64,000 nucleotides of DNA from Planctomicrobium piriforme. GTDB lineage: Bacteria > Planctomycetota > Planctomycetia > Planctomycetales > Planctomycetaceae. The notes under the pieces are model-generated. The model was not told the DNA's origin, searched no databases, and saw only the letters and a program-made list of their open reading frames with translations. A program made the position numbers and the translations under genes. Shown piece by piece: positions 44,009-54,100 of the stretch. The first letter of the stretch is position 1. Every line of letters begins with the position of its first letter. The DNA lies in NCBI RefSeq assembly GCF_900113665.1, contig NZ_FOQD01000014.1, positions 158,188 to 222,187 of the forward strand, given 5' to 3'.

Positions 44009-45330
44009 GCGGGCGGCCCTTTGGATTTCAGCACCGGAATCAGCCCGGGATGGCAGCGGTAGAGTGCGTAGAGAAAGGGGACCGTCACCCAGAAGGGACG
44101 CGCTTCGGCAGGCCGGATGTATGTTTGACCGTCGTTGCTGGCCTGATGCGTACACCAGCCGACGGCGCTCGCCGGGAGATAGATGACTTCTTTGGCGAAG
44201 CTTTCGGCGGCGGCGACAATATCGGGGCAGGCTTTCTGCATGAGCCGGCGGGAGAACTGGGCATAGCGTTCGATGCGGGGGATATCGAGCGCATGCATGC
44301 GGTTGCCATTGGCGCCTGAGGCGATGGGCTTCCAGGGTTCGCTGCGATCATCCTCCCCCAGAAACGACATCAGCAGATGCGACCAGGCGTCGTACTTCGT
44401 GAGGATGACGATCAGCGGTCGATTGTGTTTTTCCGTCTGACGCAATTTGGCGTAACGGCGAATCCGCGCGGCGGCTTCCTGCAGAATCGGTTCCTGTCGG
44501 GAGAGCCGGCTTTTGGAATCGGCATCGTGCATCACGCCGCGGCCTTCATCCATGTAGTTGCGAAACCGGGCGTCTTGCGTGGGGTCGAACGCAAAAAAGA
44601 GTGCCCGGGAAAGGGCCATGTGCCGGGTGACGGGACTGGAGACCGCATCTTTGCCGGGCTGGAAGGACTCGCCGGCGTTGTCGTACAGGCAGACGACGCG
44701 ACCGAGCTGATCGACCTTCGCCTCGTTGGGATGGCCCGCCTGGGGTTGCATCGAAAAGAGAAAGGGGCGGGGATAACTGACCGTTTGCGTGCCGTAGGAG
44801 ACGGTGTCGTAGAGTTCCCCCTGCTCTTCCGTTTTGCGGATGAGGCTGGCCAGCGAACACATTTCGTGAGCGCGGGGATTCAGGAACAGGGACTCTTCGT
44901 ATTCGTTCAGGTGCTGATTGAGAACGGGGTCGGCATCGGCGAAGGAGGTGGCGAAGATCGCGGAGAGCGTCTGTCGCAATTGCCAGGTCATCGAAGCGAG
45001 AAAATAGGATTTGCCGCTGGCCGGGGCCCCGAAGATCGAGAGGAACAGCGGCGCGAGTTCGACCATCGAGCGGGGGACCGCGAGGTGGCACTTGGGACAG
45101 GCGAGCGAGTGACAGGCAAACCCGCGGGCGTCCATGGCTTCGCCGTCGACGGTGAAGCGCGTGGGGAGAAAACGCTGTTGTTCTTCCGGTCCTAGCAAAG
45201 GATCGCCCAGCAGGTCGGCATGTTCGGCAACCCAGAGCATGCGTTCCGCGGGAAAGGTTTCCCAGCAATGCGGACAGGTGACACGATTGAGCGAGCGCGG
45301 GAGAGTGGAGCCTTCAGTCATGTGTGCCAT
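44005..45330 (-). CDS. Zinc-ribbon P-loop GTPase (double-GTPase 2-like)
   Basis: 441 residues. A split zinc ribbon (C19-P-H-C22 and C78-P-K-C81) precedes a GTPase domain with Walker A GAPASGKS (101-108), switch-II-like LYDNAGE (DxxG at 217-220), DPTQDARFR and a base-specificity motif TKYD (311-314). The layout matches the double-GTPase 2 family that I recall being encoded next to GAP1. The GTPase is presumably the regulatory switch that controls the membrane proteins of the operon. The start could be the first or fourth codon. It lies 37 bp after the proline-rich lipoprotein gene. Confidence 0.82.
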   Translation of the reverse strand: MAHMTEGSTLPRSLNRVTCPHCWETFPAERMLWVAEHADLLGDPLLGPEEQQRFLPTRFTVDGEAMDARGFACHSLACPKCHLAVPRSMVELAPLFLSIFGAPASGKSYFLASMTWQLRQTLSAIFATSFADADPVLNQHLNEYEESLFLNPRAHEMCSLASLIRKTEEQGELYDTVSYGTQTVSYPRPFLFSMQPQAGHPNEAKVDQLGRVVCLYDNAGESFQPGKDAVSSPVTRHMALSRALFFAFDPTQDARFRNYMDEGRGVMHDADSKSRLSRQEPILQEAAARIRRYAKLRQTEKHNRPLIVILTKYDAWSHLLMSFLGEDDRSEPWKPIASGANGNRMHALDIPRIERYAQFSRRLMQKACPDIVAAAESFAKEVIYLPASAVGWCTHQASNDGQTYIRPAEARPFWVTVPFLYALYRCHPGLIPVLKSKGPPA

Positions 45331-45367
45331 GGAAATCTCGATCTGACGGGCTCGGTGGGAAGTGAGT

Positions 45368-45886
45368 TCACTTCAGGAGGAGGGGTTGCGAACGGTCTGG
45401 CGGGCTTTGCCCCTGGCCGGAAATCTGACGGGCAATGGCATCGAGTTCGCCTTTGATCTCGCCTGCCAGCTGTTGGCTTTCGGGGTGCTGATCGGCTTCG
45501 ACGAGGTTCCAGGCCTGACGGGCGTCGAGAAAGGCGGCGGCGTGATCTCCGGCGGCCTGCTTTCCTTTTGCCGCCTGGAGCAATCGTCGCGCACGACCGA
45601 TTGCGGCGGCGGATTCGGCATTAGTTGTTGCGGCGGAGTCCGGGCTAGGCGGCGCCGGCGGGGGTGCAGACGGAATTGAAGGCGTGGCCTCGCCTGGAGG
45701 GGCGGGAGGCGCGATCGGTGGGGAAGGTGGTTCGCTTTGGAGGGCAGGCGGGGGCGAAGGTTCTGACACAGGAGGAGTCGGGACGGGGGGCGGAGCGGAG
45801 GGCGCGGCGGGACAGCCTGTCAGCGACAATGCCGCGATCAGTGCTAGAAATGCCGCTTCAAAAGTCCGCTGCCCGCTCGCCTGCAT
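45368..45886 (-). CDS. Proline-rich lipoprotein
   Basis: 172 residues. Lipoprotein signal (AAFLALIAALSLTGCPAAP, lipobox LTGC), then a 60-residue Pro/Ser/Ala-rich segment (PPPVPTPPVSEPSPPPALQS) and a C-terminal helical hairpin of TPR-like character (ARRLLQAAKGKQAAGDHAAA). First gene of the nine-gene operon. The proline-rich part could be a ligand for the GYF domains encoded downstream if topology allows (inference). Base composition is GC-rich, as in its neighbours. Confidence 0.75.
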   Translation of the reverse strand: MQASGQRTFEAAFLALIAALSLTGCPAAPSAPPPVPTPPVSEPSPPPALQSEPPSPPIAPPAPPGEATPSIPSAPPPAPPSPDSAATTNAESAAAIGRARRLLQAAKGKQAAGDHAAAFLDARQAWNLVEADQHPESQQLAGEIKGELDAIARQISGQGQSPPDRSQPLLLK

Positions 45887-46292
45887 TGCGCAGTGCTGCC
45901 CTGATGAAAGAGAGAAAGTGTTGCCCGGCCCGATGAAGATGCCCGCGTCTTTAGAGTGACAGTTTGTTCAGTAAGCCAAGCGGATTCAAGTCTGTTCTGC
46001 CGCTTGTCATGAAATTCACACTTCTGAGTGTTTTTACGCAACTTGATAAATAGTAAACGCGACCCAAGGGACGCGATTGGCAGGCGTCGAGTGTGATGCT
46101 TATGGTCAGTACGAGGTGGCAATAACGGGCGACTGATCTGTTGCCAGGAATAGTTCCTAAGAGGCTGAGTTGCCGTATCACTTTTTATTTTTGGTTTGAA
46201 ATCTCTCTGATCGCTTGTACATTGACGCTCGTCGAAACCTGTGTCGGGCTGACTGAGTTCGACAGCATTCCAGAGAGGATATTGCGGGCACC
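45887..46292. promoter_or_regulatory. Divergent intergenic region of the GTPase/GAP1 operon and the protease gene
   Basis: About 400 bp, visibly more AT-rich than the flanking genes. For the plus-strand protease gene a candidate sigma70-like promoter is TTGAAA at 46196-46201, a 16-base spacer and TACATT at 46218-46223. No equally clear pair is seen for the minus-strand operon. A small AGGAA-TAG-TTCCT dyad is near 46146-46158. Confidence 0.4.
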
Positions 46293-48542
46293 ATGGGCCA
46301 GAAGATCACGTCGAAGAAGAAAAAGAAGCCGCAGCAGGAACGCTCGGTTGCGGTCTGGGCATTTTGTGGAATGGCATTTGGAACCGTGCTGCTGGGAAGT
46401 ATGGGCCTGGTGCTCTTCAACTTCTCAGGGAATGATCGTGACGCCGAAGCTGACAAGGAGGCGAGTCCTCCCGCCGCTTCCATCACAGTGACCGCACCGG
46501 AAGCACCTCCTGCTTCTCCGCCGGCAATCGCTACCGCGGAACCTGCTGTACAGGCGACCCCAGCAGAGACGCCCAAAATGCCGGTCGTTGCCACTGCCAG
46601 TGTGCCATCGACCGCGCCCATGATGCCGGCTGCCGCGGCCGAGCAACCGGTCGCCATTCCGCTCAGCACGACTCCGCCAACAGCGAAGCCGGCCGACGCC
46701 CCACAGGTTCCAAAGCCGGGACAAAATGAAGGGCCAGGAACGGCTCAGAAAACTGAGGTGGAGACGGTTGTCGACGTTGGCCCGCTGGTGCCTCCGACGG
46801 CGACCAGGAAGTCGGCTGTCACCAATGATCAAGTCAAAGAGTTCGTAAAAAGCCTGCAGCGGCAGCGTAAGGCAAAAGACGCACTCGCATTGTTGACTGC
46901 GTATGCAGCCAACTACGAGTTCACCGACTGGCAGCAGGCAGAAATCCAGTCTGAAACAGCAACCTGGACGCCGCGTGCGGAGAAGGATTTGCGTCGTCTG
47001 GGAAAAGATTGGGTCAGTCTCGACGAATTGATTGCCGCACAGGACAAAGCGGAAGTGGCCTTTGATAACGCTCTGAATCAATTGAAATCGCAGAACTACA
47101 AGGGGTGTATCGATCTGCTGGCCGAATCCAGTCGCGCCAATCCAAACGGAATTCGCGCTGATTATCTCGCTGCGATGGTGCATTCCCTGCCAGTCTCCGG
47201 GCTTTATGATCCTGAAGAAGTCCAGAAGCATCTGAAAATTGTGTTACTGCGTTTTCCCGATCACCCAGCCGCATTAAACAGTCTGGCACTTGTTCAGATT
47301 AAGCAGGGCCAACATGCACCCGCGGTGACGAACTTCAAGCGAGCGGCGGAAATGTCGCAGCTTTGTCCCGAGGTCACCCACAACCTGGGCAGGTTTCTCT
47401 ATCTCGTCGAAGACCGCCGCATTAATGCGGACAAAAGCGCGATCAAGAAATTCAAGGATCAATACGAAAAACTGATCGCCGAGCAGCGCGGAACGGGGAT
47501 GGATCGAGGTGTGGGCTGGAAACACATCCTCCCCGTATTTGGCGTCGAGGAGCGCGAGTCGTCATCGAAACAACAGACGCCAGTTCCAACGCGCGGGGTT
47601 CCCGAGAATTTCTTTCTGAACGGTCGGGGAACTGGTTTCGCCATTCAAAAAGAGTACGTCATCACCAATCGGCATGTGGTGCATGACGAAGACCTCGGAC
47701 TCTGCGACCAGGTAACCGTCCTTGATCCCCTTGATCCAACACGCACGCGGCAGTTGTCGGGCAAAGTGATCGCGGTGTCTGACTCCAGCGACTTGGCGCT
47801 GCTGCAGATCCCAGGACTGAAATCGAAACCGCTGCCGTTCCGCAAAGAGCCAGTGAAGCTGGCCACCGAAGTTGTGATTCTAGGATATCCCGAGCCGCGT
47901 CTCTTGAGCAACGGGCTGAAAGCCACGACGGGCATCGTTTCCGGCCTGCCTGATTCCTCAATTCCCGAAGTGGGGAGCTATCTGCTTTTCGACGCGACTT
48001 CGGGTCGAGGAAACAGCGGCGGCCCGGTGTGCGATCATCAAGGGCGAGTACTCGGCGTGCTCACGATGCTCCTCAATGGCGACAACATCAAGCTGACCGG
48101 CGGAGTTCCGGTCGACGAACTGGTGCGGTTCGCCAACTCGAACATCGAACTGCCAGCCGATGACGTCGAGACTCCCATCGCGGCCCCAGATCTGGCCGGC
48201 ATTGTCGAAGTGAACGCCCAATCCGTGTTGCAGATTTCAACTTACTATCGCGCCGGTGTCAGCGGAATTGCGAAGCTCGAAAGCAACGGCACGGATCGAC
48301 TTTGCTACATCGACAAAACATGTCCCTCGTGCAATGGCTCAGGACTGTACCCGTGCCAGGCGAAGGGCTGCACAAACGGTCTTCAAACCGAGAAAAGCTT
48401 TGTGGACCAACCGGTCGGTGAGGGCAACTTCCGAACCACGGTACGGACGCCTGTCTTCAACAGGGTCGACTGCCCGCATTGCAATCGCGGCTTTGTCGAT
48501 TGCCAGGGGTGTGTGAACGGGATCGACCGGTTTCTCAAATAG
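46293..48542 (+). CDS. Membrane-anchored trypsin-like protease with TPR region and DnaJ-type zinc ribbon
   Basis: 749 residues. A Lys-rich N-terminus and one membrane span (about 18-44, VWAFCGMAFGTVLLGSMGLV) are followed by a Pro/Ala-rich linker (about 55-165), TPR-like helices (about 240-400, AALNSLALVQIKQGQHAPAV) and a chymotrypsin-fold peptidase. The catalytic triad is complete: His461 in ITNRHVV, Asp500 in SSDLALLQI and Ser575 in GRGNSGGPV. The last 75 residues contain DnaJ-type Cys repeats (CPSCNGSGLYPCQAKGC and DCPHCNRGFVDCQGC). It is transcribed divergently from the GTPase/GAP1 operon, about 400 bp away. A protease regulated by that system, either as effector or processor, is plausible (inference). 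Confidence 0.85.
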   Translation: MGQKITSKKKKKPQQERSVAVWAFCGMAFGTVLLGSMGLVLFNFSGNDRDAEADKEASPPAASITVTAPEAPPASPPAIATAEPAVQATPAETPKMPVVATASVPSTAPMMPAAAAEQPVAIPLSTTPPTAKPADAPQVPKPGQNEGPGTAQKTEVETVVDVGPLVPPTATRKSAVTNDQVKEFVKSLQRQRKAKDALALLTAYAANYEFTDWQQAEIQSETATWTPRAEKDLRRLGKDWVSLDELIAAQDKAEVAFDNALNQLKSQNYKGCIDLLAESSRANPNGIRADYLAAMVHSLPVSGLYDPEEVQKHLKIVLLRFPDHPAALNSLALVQIKQGQHAPAVTNFKRAAEMSQLCPEVTHNLGRFLYLVEDRRINADKSAIKKFKDQYEKLIAEQRGTGMDRGVGWKHILPVFGVEERESSSKQQTPVPTRGVPENFFLNGRGTGFAIQKEYVITNRHVVHDEDLGLCDQVTVLDPLDPTRTRQLSGKVIAVSDSSDLALLQIPGLKSKPLPFRKEPVKLATEVVILGYPEPRLLSNGLKATTGIVSGLPDSSIPEVGSYLLFDATSGRGNSGGPVCDHQGRVLGVLTMLLNGDNIKLTGGVPVDELVRFANSNIELPADDVETPIAAPDLAGIVEVNAQSVLQISTYYRAGVSGIAKLESNGTDRLCYIDKTCPSCNGSGLYPCQAKGCTNGLQTEKSFVDQPVGEGNFRTTVRTPVFNRVDCPHCNRGFVDCQGCVNGIDRFLK

Positions 48543-48904
48543 AAACGGGCGCAGTGCGATCGCTGACCAGAGGGCTACCCAACTTGTCGACACGCGGTCG
48601 AGCCGACCACAGTCCAGTTCAGCGTCGGGTGCAATACGACAAACTAGGTTGCGGGCAACAAGGTGTCGTCGCCGCTCTCACCTGAATCGGGGGGCGTCGA
48701 GAGAATCTGTGAGGGTGGCAAATACGGAGAACTTTAATCCGCATTGGCCTCTGTCTTGCCGGTTGCGGTGATTCTCGGAATTCAGCGGAGTCACGCTTTA
48801 GAGAGAGCGTTCATGCTCTCCCCAATTCGCAAAACCGACCCCGCAGTACCGCACCGCCAACACATCCCCAGTCTGCGTGGAGATGAAAGAGCTTTTAAGG
48901 CCCG
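48543..48904. other. Non-coding stretch between convergent genes
   Basis: About 360 bp between the protease stop and the end of the aldolase-like pseudogene. No gene-like frame and no strong terminator hairpin with a T-run was found. Confidence 0.45.
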
Positions 48905-49717
48905 TCAACACATCTGCTGGTCAGCAAACAGCTCGTGAAACTTGTCTTTGACCGCGGTGATCCCATGCTGAAACGTGTGCACATCTGAAGTGATGGAAAT
49001 CAGCCGGCAACCTTGTTCCAAGAACGATGCAGCCTGTTCAGGAGCGAACGACACCGCGCCAAAGGTCTTGTTGTACGCGGCACAGGCCCTGGAAACTCTC
49101 GCGATCGCTGCGAGCAACAAAGGGTGTGACATTTGGCCTGTCACCCCATAAGCCTGGCTTAAATCTGCAGGGCCGATGAACAGGTGGTCGACTCCCTCAA
49201 TGGAGGCGATCTCCTCGCAGCACTCGACAGCGGAGACCGTCTCGATCTGGATTGCAACAAAGGTTTTTTCGTTGGCTTGCCGGCAGAATTCGGCGACGGG
49301 GGTCAGACTGAACTTTCCATCGTGCCCCCAGTTGTTGAGCCCCCGCCGGCCTCGGGGAGCGAACTTCGCCCAGCGCACAAATTCTTCCGCCTGCTCTGGC
49401 GTCGAGATCATGGCAGCCATTACTCCCCCGACGCCTGATTCGAGACAGCGCGTGACCAGCGCATAATCCGTCGGCGCAATCCTTACGAAGGAATCCAAGC
49501 CTCATGCTCGTCCTGCCCGAGCGGCAGACTCAATCTGATCAATCGTAAATCCAGAGTGCTCGTGATCGATCCAGAAGCCTGCGAATCCGCCTTGCAGGCC
49601 ATACATCTCAATCTGATTGGGATGAAAGGAGCGGCTGATCGCGAACACATTGAGACGTTCGCCGCGAGCAAGACGCGTCTTGATGGAAATGGATGAGGAA
49701 GGAAGCTGGTCCATCAT
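48905..49717 (-). pseudogene. HpcH/HpaI-type aldolase with an in-frame TGA stop
   Basis: A 271-codon frame on one continuous phase, interrupted only by TGA at complement 49502-49504 (codon 72). Before it: ARGERLNVFAISRSFHPNQI and GGFAGFWIDHEHSGFT. After it: GLDSFVRIAPTDYALVTRCL, GVGGVMAAMISTPEQAEEFV, FAPRGRRGLN, IQIETVSAVECCEEIASIEG and VDHLFIGPADLSQAYG, all typical of HpcH/HpaI aldolase/citrate-lyase family class II aldolases (2-keto-3-deoxy sugar acid aldolases). Nothing is deleted around the stop, so it looks like a single base change. Possibilities are a recent pseudogene, a sequencing error, or two separate products. The gene follows the DUF1501 gene on the same strand. Confidence 0.75.
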
Positions 49718-49842
49718 TTGCGATTCCTTGATTGGAAGTCACGCAGGCAGAAAGTGTTATTCGATTGCTTTGGAGAGAGTCGCGTCCAGGCGAAGGGAAC
49801 GGCTCCGGGCGGGTGCTGCTGCTGTCTTGCAACTTCGCAGAC

Positions 49843-51117
49843 TCATGAAAACAGCGCCGCAATCGGTTGTCCCCCGTCGGTCATCGGGACGGGACGATCG
49901 CCGTCGTAAAGGGACTTGGAATAGTCGATGCCCAGCGCGGTATGAATTGTGGCGAAGAAATCAGGCACACTGACAGGACGATCACTGATTTTCTTTCCAA
50001 CCTCATCCGTCTCGCCATAGGCCCCCACGTGATTCAGTCCTCCCCCGGCCAGCACGCAGGTGAAGGCGCTCCCCTGATGCCCACGTCCTCCGCCGGCATC
50101 GAACTCTGGAGGTCGTCCGAATTCCGTCGTGATGACGATGAGAGTCCGGTCGAGAAGATTCTTCTTTTCGAGATCGATGATGAGCGTGCTGACGGCGGAA
50201 TCCAGCTCCTGAATCAGGGCATGTTGCTGGAGAATTCCTTCGTTGTGAGTGTCCCAGCCTGTTCCGTTCAAAAAGTTCAGATTGTGGGAGACTTCAATGA
50301 ATCGGACTCCCCGCTCCGTCAGCCTGCGCGCCAGCAGACAGCGTTGTCCAAACTCACCGCCATATCGATTGCGAAGATCCGCAGGTTCCTGATCGAGATT
50401 GAAACTCTGATTGAAGGCAGGGCCGCTGAGCCGCAAGCTGAGATCGATTGCTTCCTCGTAGTCCTGCAGTGACTCTTTGCGGCGAGGATCTTGCGATTGT
50501 CTGAGGGATGCGAGAATCGACTCACGTCGTGAATGCCGGTCGGTTGAGATCGATGCCGGTCGTGATAACCCGGCCGGGCCCCGGCTAGTATCCGTGAGGT
50601 AGAGATAACCGTACCGTCCCCCCAGGAAGCCTGGCCCTCGGGTCACGTTGGGATAACCGATCAGAACATACGGGAGAGCGTCCTGGCTGATTGGACCACG
50701 CTCGTGCGAAATGATTGACCCCAGCGACGGATAGACCACAGTTCCGCTGATCGGACGACCTGTGTGCATGAAGTTCGTCGCGGCCGCATGTTCATCGATG
50801 ACATTGTGATTGAGCGTTCGGACGGCTGTGACCCGATCCATTAAGGGGGCCATCCCTTTCAAATGCTCGCAAACCTGAACGCCAGGCACGCAGGTCTCGA
50901 TACTGGGATAGTAAGCTCCCGGAATTTTTCTCGCAGGATCACCCTGTTTCTTTGGATCGAATGTATCCATGGCCGCCATTCCGCCGCCGAGCCAGATCGA
51001 AATGACATGGTCTACCTTCCCCTTCGACGGGAGTTTGTTCTGGTCGGCCTGAGAAAACGGAGAAGCAGAGGCGGCCGCTGCCAAGGCGGCGGTCCGTAGA
51101 AAATCGCGACGGTGCAT
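49843..51117 (-). CDS. DUF1501 protein with Tat signal
   Basis: 424 residues. Tat leader HRRDFLRTAALAAAASASPF. DUF1501 blocks: DHVISIWLGGGMAAMDTFDP, AVRTLNHNVIDEHAAATNF, HTGRPISG, QRCLLARRLTERGVRFIEVS, GWDTHNEGIL, VITTEFGRPPEFDAGGGRGH and FATIHTALGIDYSKSLYDGD. The start at 51117 has AGGA 7 bases upstream; the frame is open to 51165. It follows the LamG-DUF1553 gene by 66 bp and belongs to the sigma-FecR-DUF1553-DUF1501 operon. Its sequence is distant from the other DUF1501 protein at 25863-27248. Confidence 0.92.
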   Translation of the reverse strand: MHRRDFLRTAALAAAASASPFSQADQNKLPSKGKVDHVISIWLGGGMAAMDTFDPKKQGDPARKIPGAYYPSIETCVPGVQVCEHLKGMAPLMDRVTAVRTLNHNVIDEHAAATNFMHTGRPISGTVVYPSLGSIISHERGPISQDALPYVLIGYPNVTRGPGFLGGRYGYLYLTDTSRGPAGLSRPASISTDRHSRRESILASLRQSQDPRRKESLQDYEEAIDLSLRLSGPAFNQSFNLDQEPADLRNRYGGEFGQRCLLARRLTERGVRFIEVSHNLNFLNGTGWDTHNEGILQQHALIQELDSAVSTLIIDLEKKNLLDRTLIVITTEFGRPPEFDAGGGRGHQGSAFTCVLAGGGLNHVGAYGETDEVGKKISDRPVSVPDFFATIHTALGIDYSKSLYDGDRPVPMTDGGQPIAALFS

Positions 51118-51183
51118 GGCTTTTCCTGACTTGGCAGAGTGATCGGTGAGCAAATTTGGACTCAAGACTTGTCGGAACAGTAC

Positions 51184-54100
51184 TCAGGGAATCCACACAA
51201 ACTCACTGAGATTCATGACGCTCCAGACAACGTCTTCGTAGGTCTCGCGCCATTGTGGACGCAGACGAGGATCAGGCGGGGGACCGAGTCGGGCTCTGCG
51301 TTCCATTTCGACTGCCACGGTATTTGCTTCAGACTGCACATGATTCGACCAGGTGACGACTGGCAAGTGCTCCAGCGGCTGCGTCTCCTGCCATTCCGCT
51401 GCTGGCAACAATCGATCTTGAAACCCATCCGCCAGCAGCGGCGCCAGCGCGGCCTGTTCTCCTTCACCAGGGACGCGACCAAGGATTCTCAGAAAAATGG
51501 TTTCGACCAGTTCGTTGGGCGTGGCGGCATCGACGGCGGCCTCGGCCAGCCCGCTGTGCACCGAGGCTCGCGAGAGCAAAACTGCGGCATCGCTGTTCTG
51601 CAGGACTCCCGGCTGCAGGACATTGGGATCGAGTTCACGGTCCGTGCGTGGACTTTGTCTGGCTCCGTTCCATCCGAAGGCCTCCATGATATCGGCGACT
51701 GCTCTGGCGTTCGGCAGGCTCAAACTCGGCCGGTCTCGCTCATTCCCCAGGCTGGAGAATTTCCACGCCCGGTCTGGCACTCCTAAAGTCAGTCGATACA
51801 TCGACGGCTTCCCGGCCTCCGGAGCGAAGGTCATTTCCTCGACATCCATCGGCTTGCCGACAGCCATGTGTAGCGAATCGACGACTTGTTCCGCCGACAT
51901 TCTGCGGCACAGCGGAGCGACAAAAAACTGCAGCTCTGGAGAGACCGGGAGAGACTGGCGCGTCGCTTCACGTTGATAGAGTTGAGACGTGAGGATCAGG
52001 CGTGCGACGTGCCTGATCTCGTAATCATGCGTGATGAACTCGTGAGCCAGCCATTTCAGTAAGTCTGGATGGCTCGCCGCTTTTCCTTCCCAGTCATCCG
52101 GTGATTCCAAAATTCCGGCGCCGATCAACCGTCGCCACACACGGTTCACATTCACTTCGGCGAACCGCTGGTTGCCGGGCGCCGTAATCAATGCCGCCAG
52201 CTTTTCCCGGGGATCATCAGGGTTCTGCATCAACTGGCGGATCGCATCATCATCTGCACTTCCAGTGACCTCTGCAAAGGGCCACACCGGCAGCACCGGT
52301 TCCCCTGGTTTGAGAGTCACTTGAATCAGGGAAACGCGTTGCTGTTTCTCAAAGAAGGCTGCCGGGACTCTGCTGCCATCGGGAACCGTAACTGGCTTTT
52401 TTTCAAACATCGCGGCCAGTGCGTACAAGTCGCTTTGCTTCGTACTGTGGTAAGGGGAATCGTGACAGCGGGCACATTGCAGTTGCACCGCTAAAAAGGC
52501 GCTGGAAATGATCTGGCCTTTGGCCGCAAAGGGGGCATCGTTATTCGCGGCAATCCCGAACCCGGCACTTCCGCCTTCGTGGGCGCTGCCGCGCAAGAGA
52601 ATCAGTTCCGTGACAAAGCGGTCGATCGGTTTTTGATCTCGGAACGATTCATAGATAAACCAGCGGAACGGTCCCGTGGTGTTCAAGCTGGCGTTGATGA
52701 GCGTCGGATTTTCCGCGAGCACGTCCAGCCAGTAACTCGTCCAATGGTCGGCACAGCGGTCGTCGGCCAGGAGCCGGTCAATCATTCGGGTGCGTTTGTC
52801 GGGAGACTCGTCTCGGAGAAACTCGCGCACGTCCTTGTCCAAGGGGATGACTCCGACGGTGTCGAGAAAGACCCGTCTCAAAAACGTAGCATCCGCAACG
52901 AGTGGAGGACTGGTCACAACGTTGGGCGTCACGGGAGGAGCCGGCCAGTTTGCACCGCTGTTGATCCAGTCGTTCAAAGTAGAAATTTGCTCGGAGGTGA
53001 GACCGGTTCCTCCCGGCGGCATGCGATCCTCCGCTGATGTGGAACGAATTCGATGCATGATTTCGCTCTTGTCGGCCGCTCCTGGATGAATCGCGGCGAG
53101 GCCGGAATCACCACCGGATCGTGCCGCTTCGAGAGAATTCAGACGCAGTCCGCCTTGAGACTTTTCGCCATGACATCGAAAGCAATGCTCGCGCAGAATG
53201 GGCAGCACGTTCTTATGGAAATGCTGGGCGTCAGCAAGCGGCGTTTGTGCGGCAGCCGTCAGTGCCGATTGAATCTTCGCGTCCAGGAAAGCATCGATCG
53301 GATGTCGATTACCGGGCTCGCCTGGAATCGTCGGAGCAGGATGTTGTTGCGCCCAGTTACGAGCGAAGTCGTGGCGCATCTTCCAGAATGATTCCTGGCT
53401 CAGCGCTGCCGAACGGCGGCACTGGTCATCGAATTTTTGCATCTCGACGCTTTGCTGCGCCAGCAGGGACTTCACGGTCGAGTCCGTCAGAGGGTGTTCC
53501 GTCTCTGAGTCTGGTTGAAGCAGGAGATATGACGTTCCATCAGCTGTTTCGATCGCCACGCAGGTTTCGCCGGGATCAGAGCGAAAGTCTTTTCCTCCGA
53601 CGAGAGTTTCCAGGACCACGCGTGATTTCTTTCCGTCAGCGATTTTGCATTCGCCAAAGACCTCCTGCTGGCGATGTTCGGCGATTCGCAGTCCTGGATG
53701 GGGCGGTCTGGCCGGAGGAGTCATCGGTTCAAAGCCATCCTGGGATCCCGTCATGGGGCCGGATCGAGCGACCAGGTCTCCGTTCACCCAGAGTCGGCTG
53801 AGGCCGCGAACCCGCATTAAAAAACGCTGCTTTCCGGCAGGCAATGCAACGTCCGCGGCCATTCGTACGAGAACCGGAGCTTTCCAGCTTTCACGGATTC
53901 CCCAGGCATCGTAGCGCTGAGGAAGTCGGTCCAGCAGGAAGGCATTCGTCTCCCATTTCAGGGTTGCTTCGGGAAATGCTTCGCCTTCGTTCAGCCAGCG
54001 GAAATGAGCCGGCATGCCTTCATGAAACGAGAGCTGAACAGCACCGTCCTGTAGAGTCCCCAGTTCCGGCATCACTTCCGCAAGAGGCCGGACTGTCAGC

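Noticed and set aside
43136..44062. A 308-residue plus-strand frame opposite the GAP1-like gene
   Set aside because: Runs across the end of the GTPase gene and the conserved GAP1 N-terminus on the other strand; no motifs.
46018..46060. A sigma70 promoter for the minus-strand GTPase operon
   Set aside because: Only weak hexamers with poor spacing were found on that strand, so no promoter is called there.
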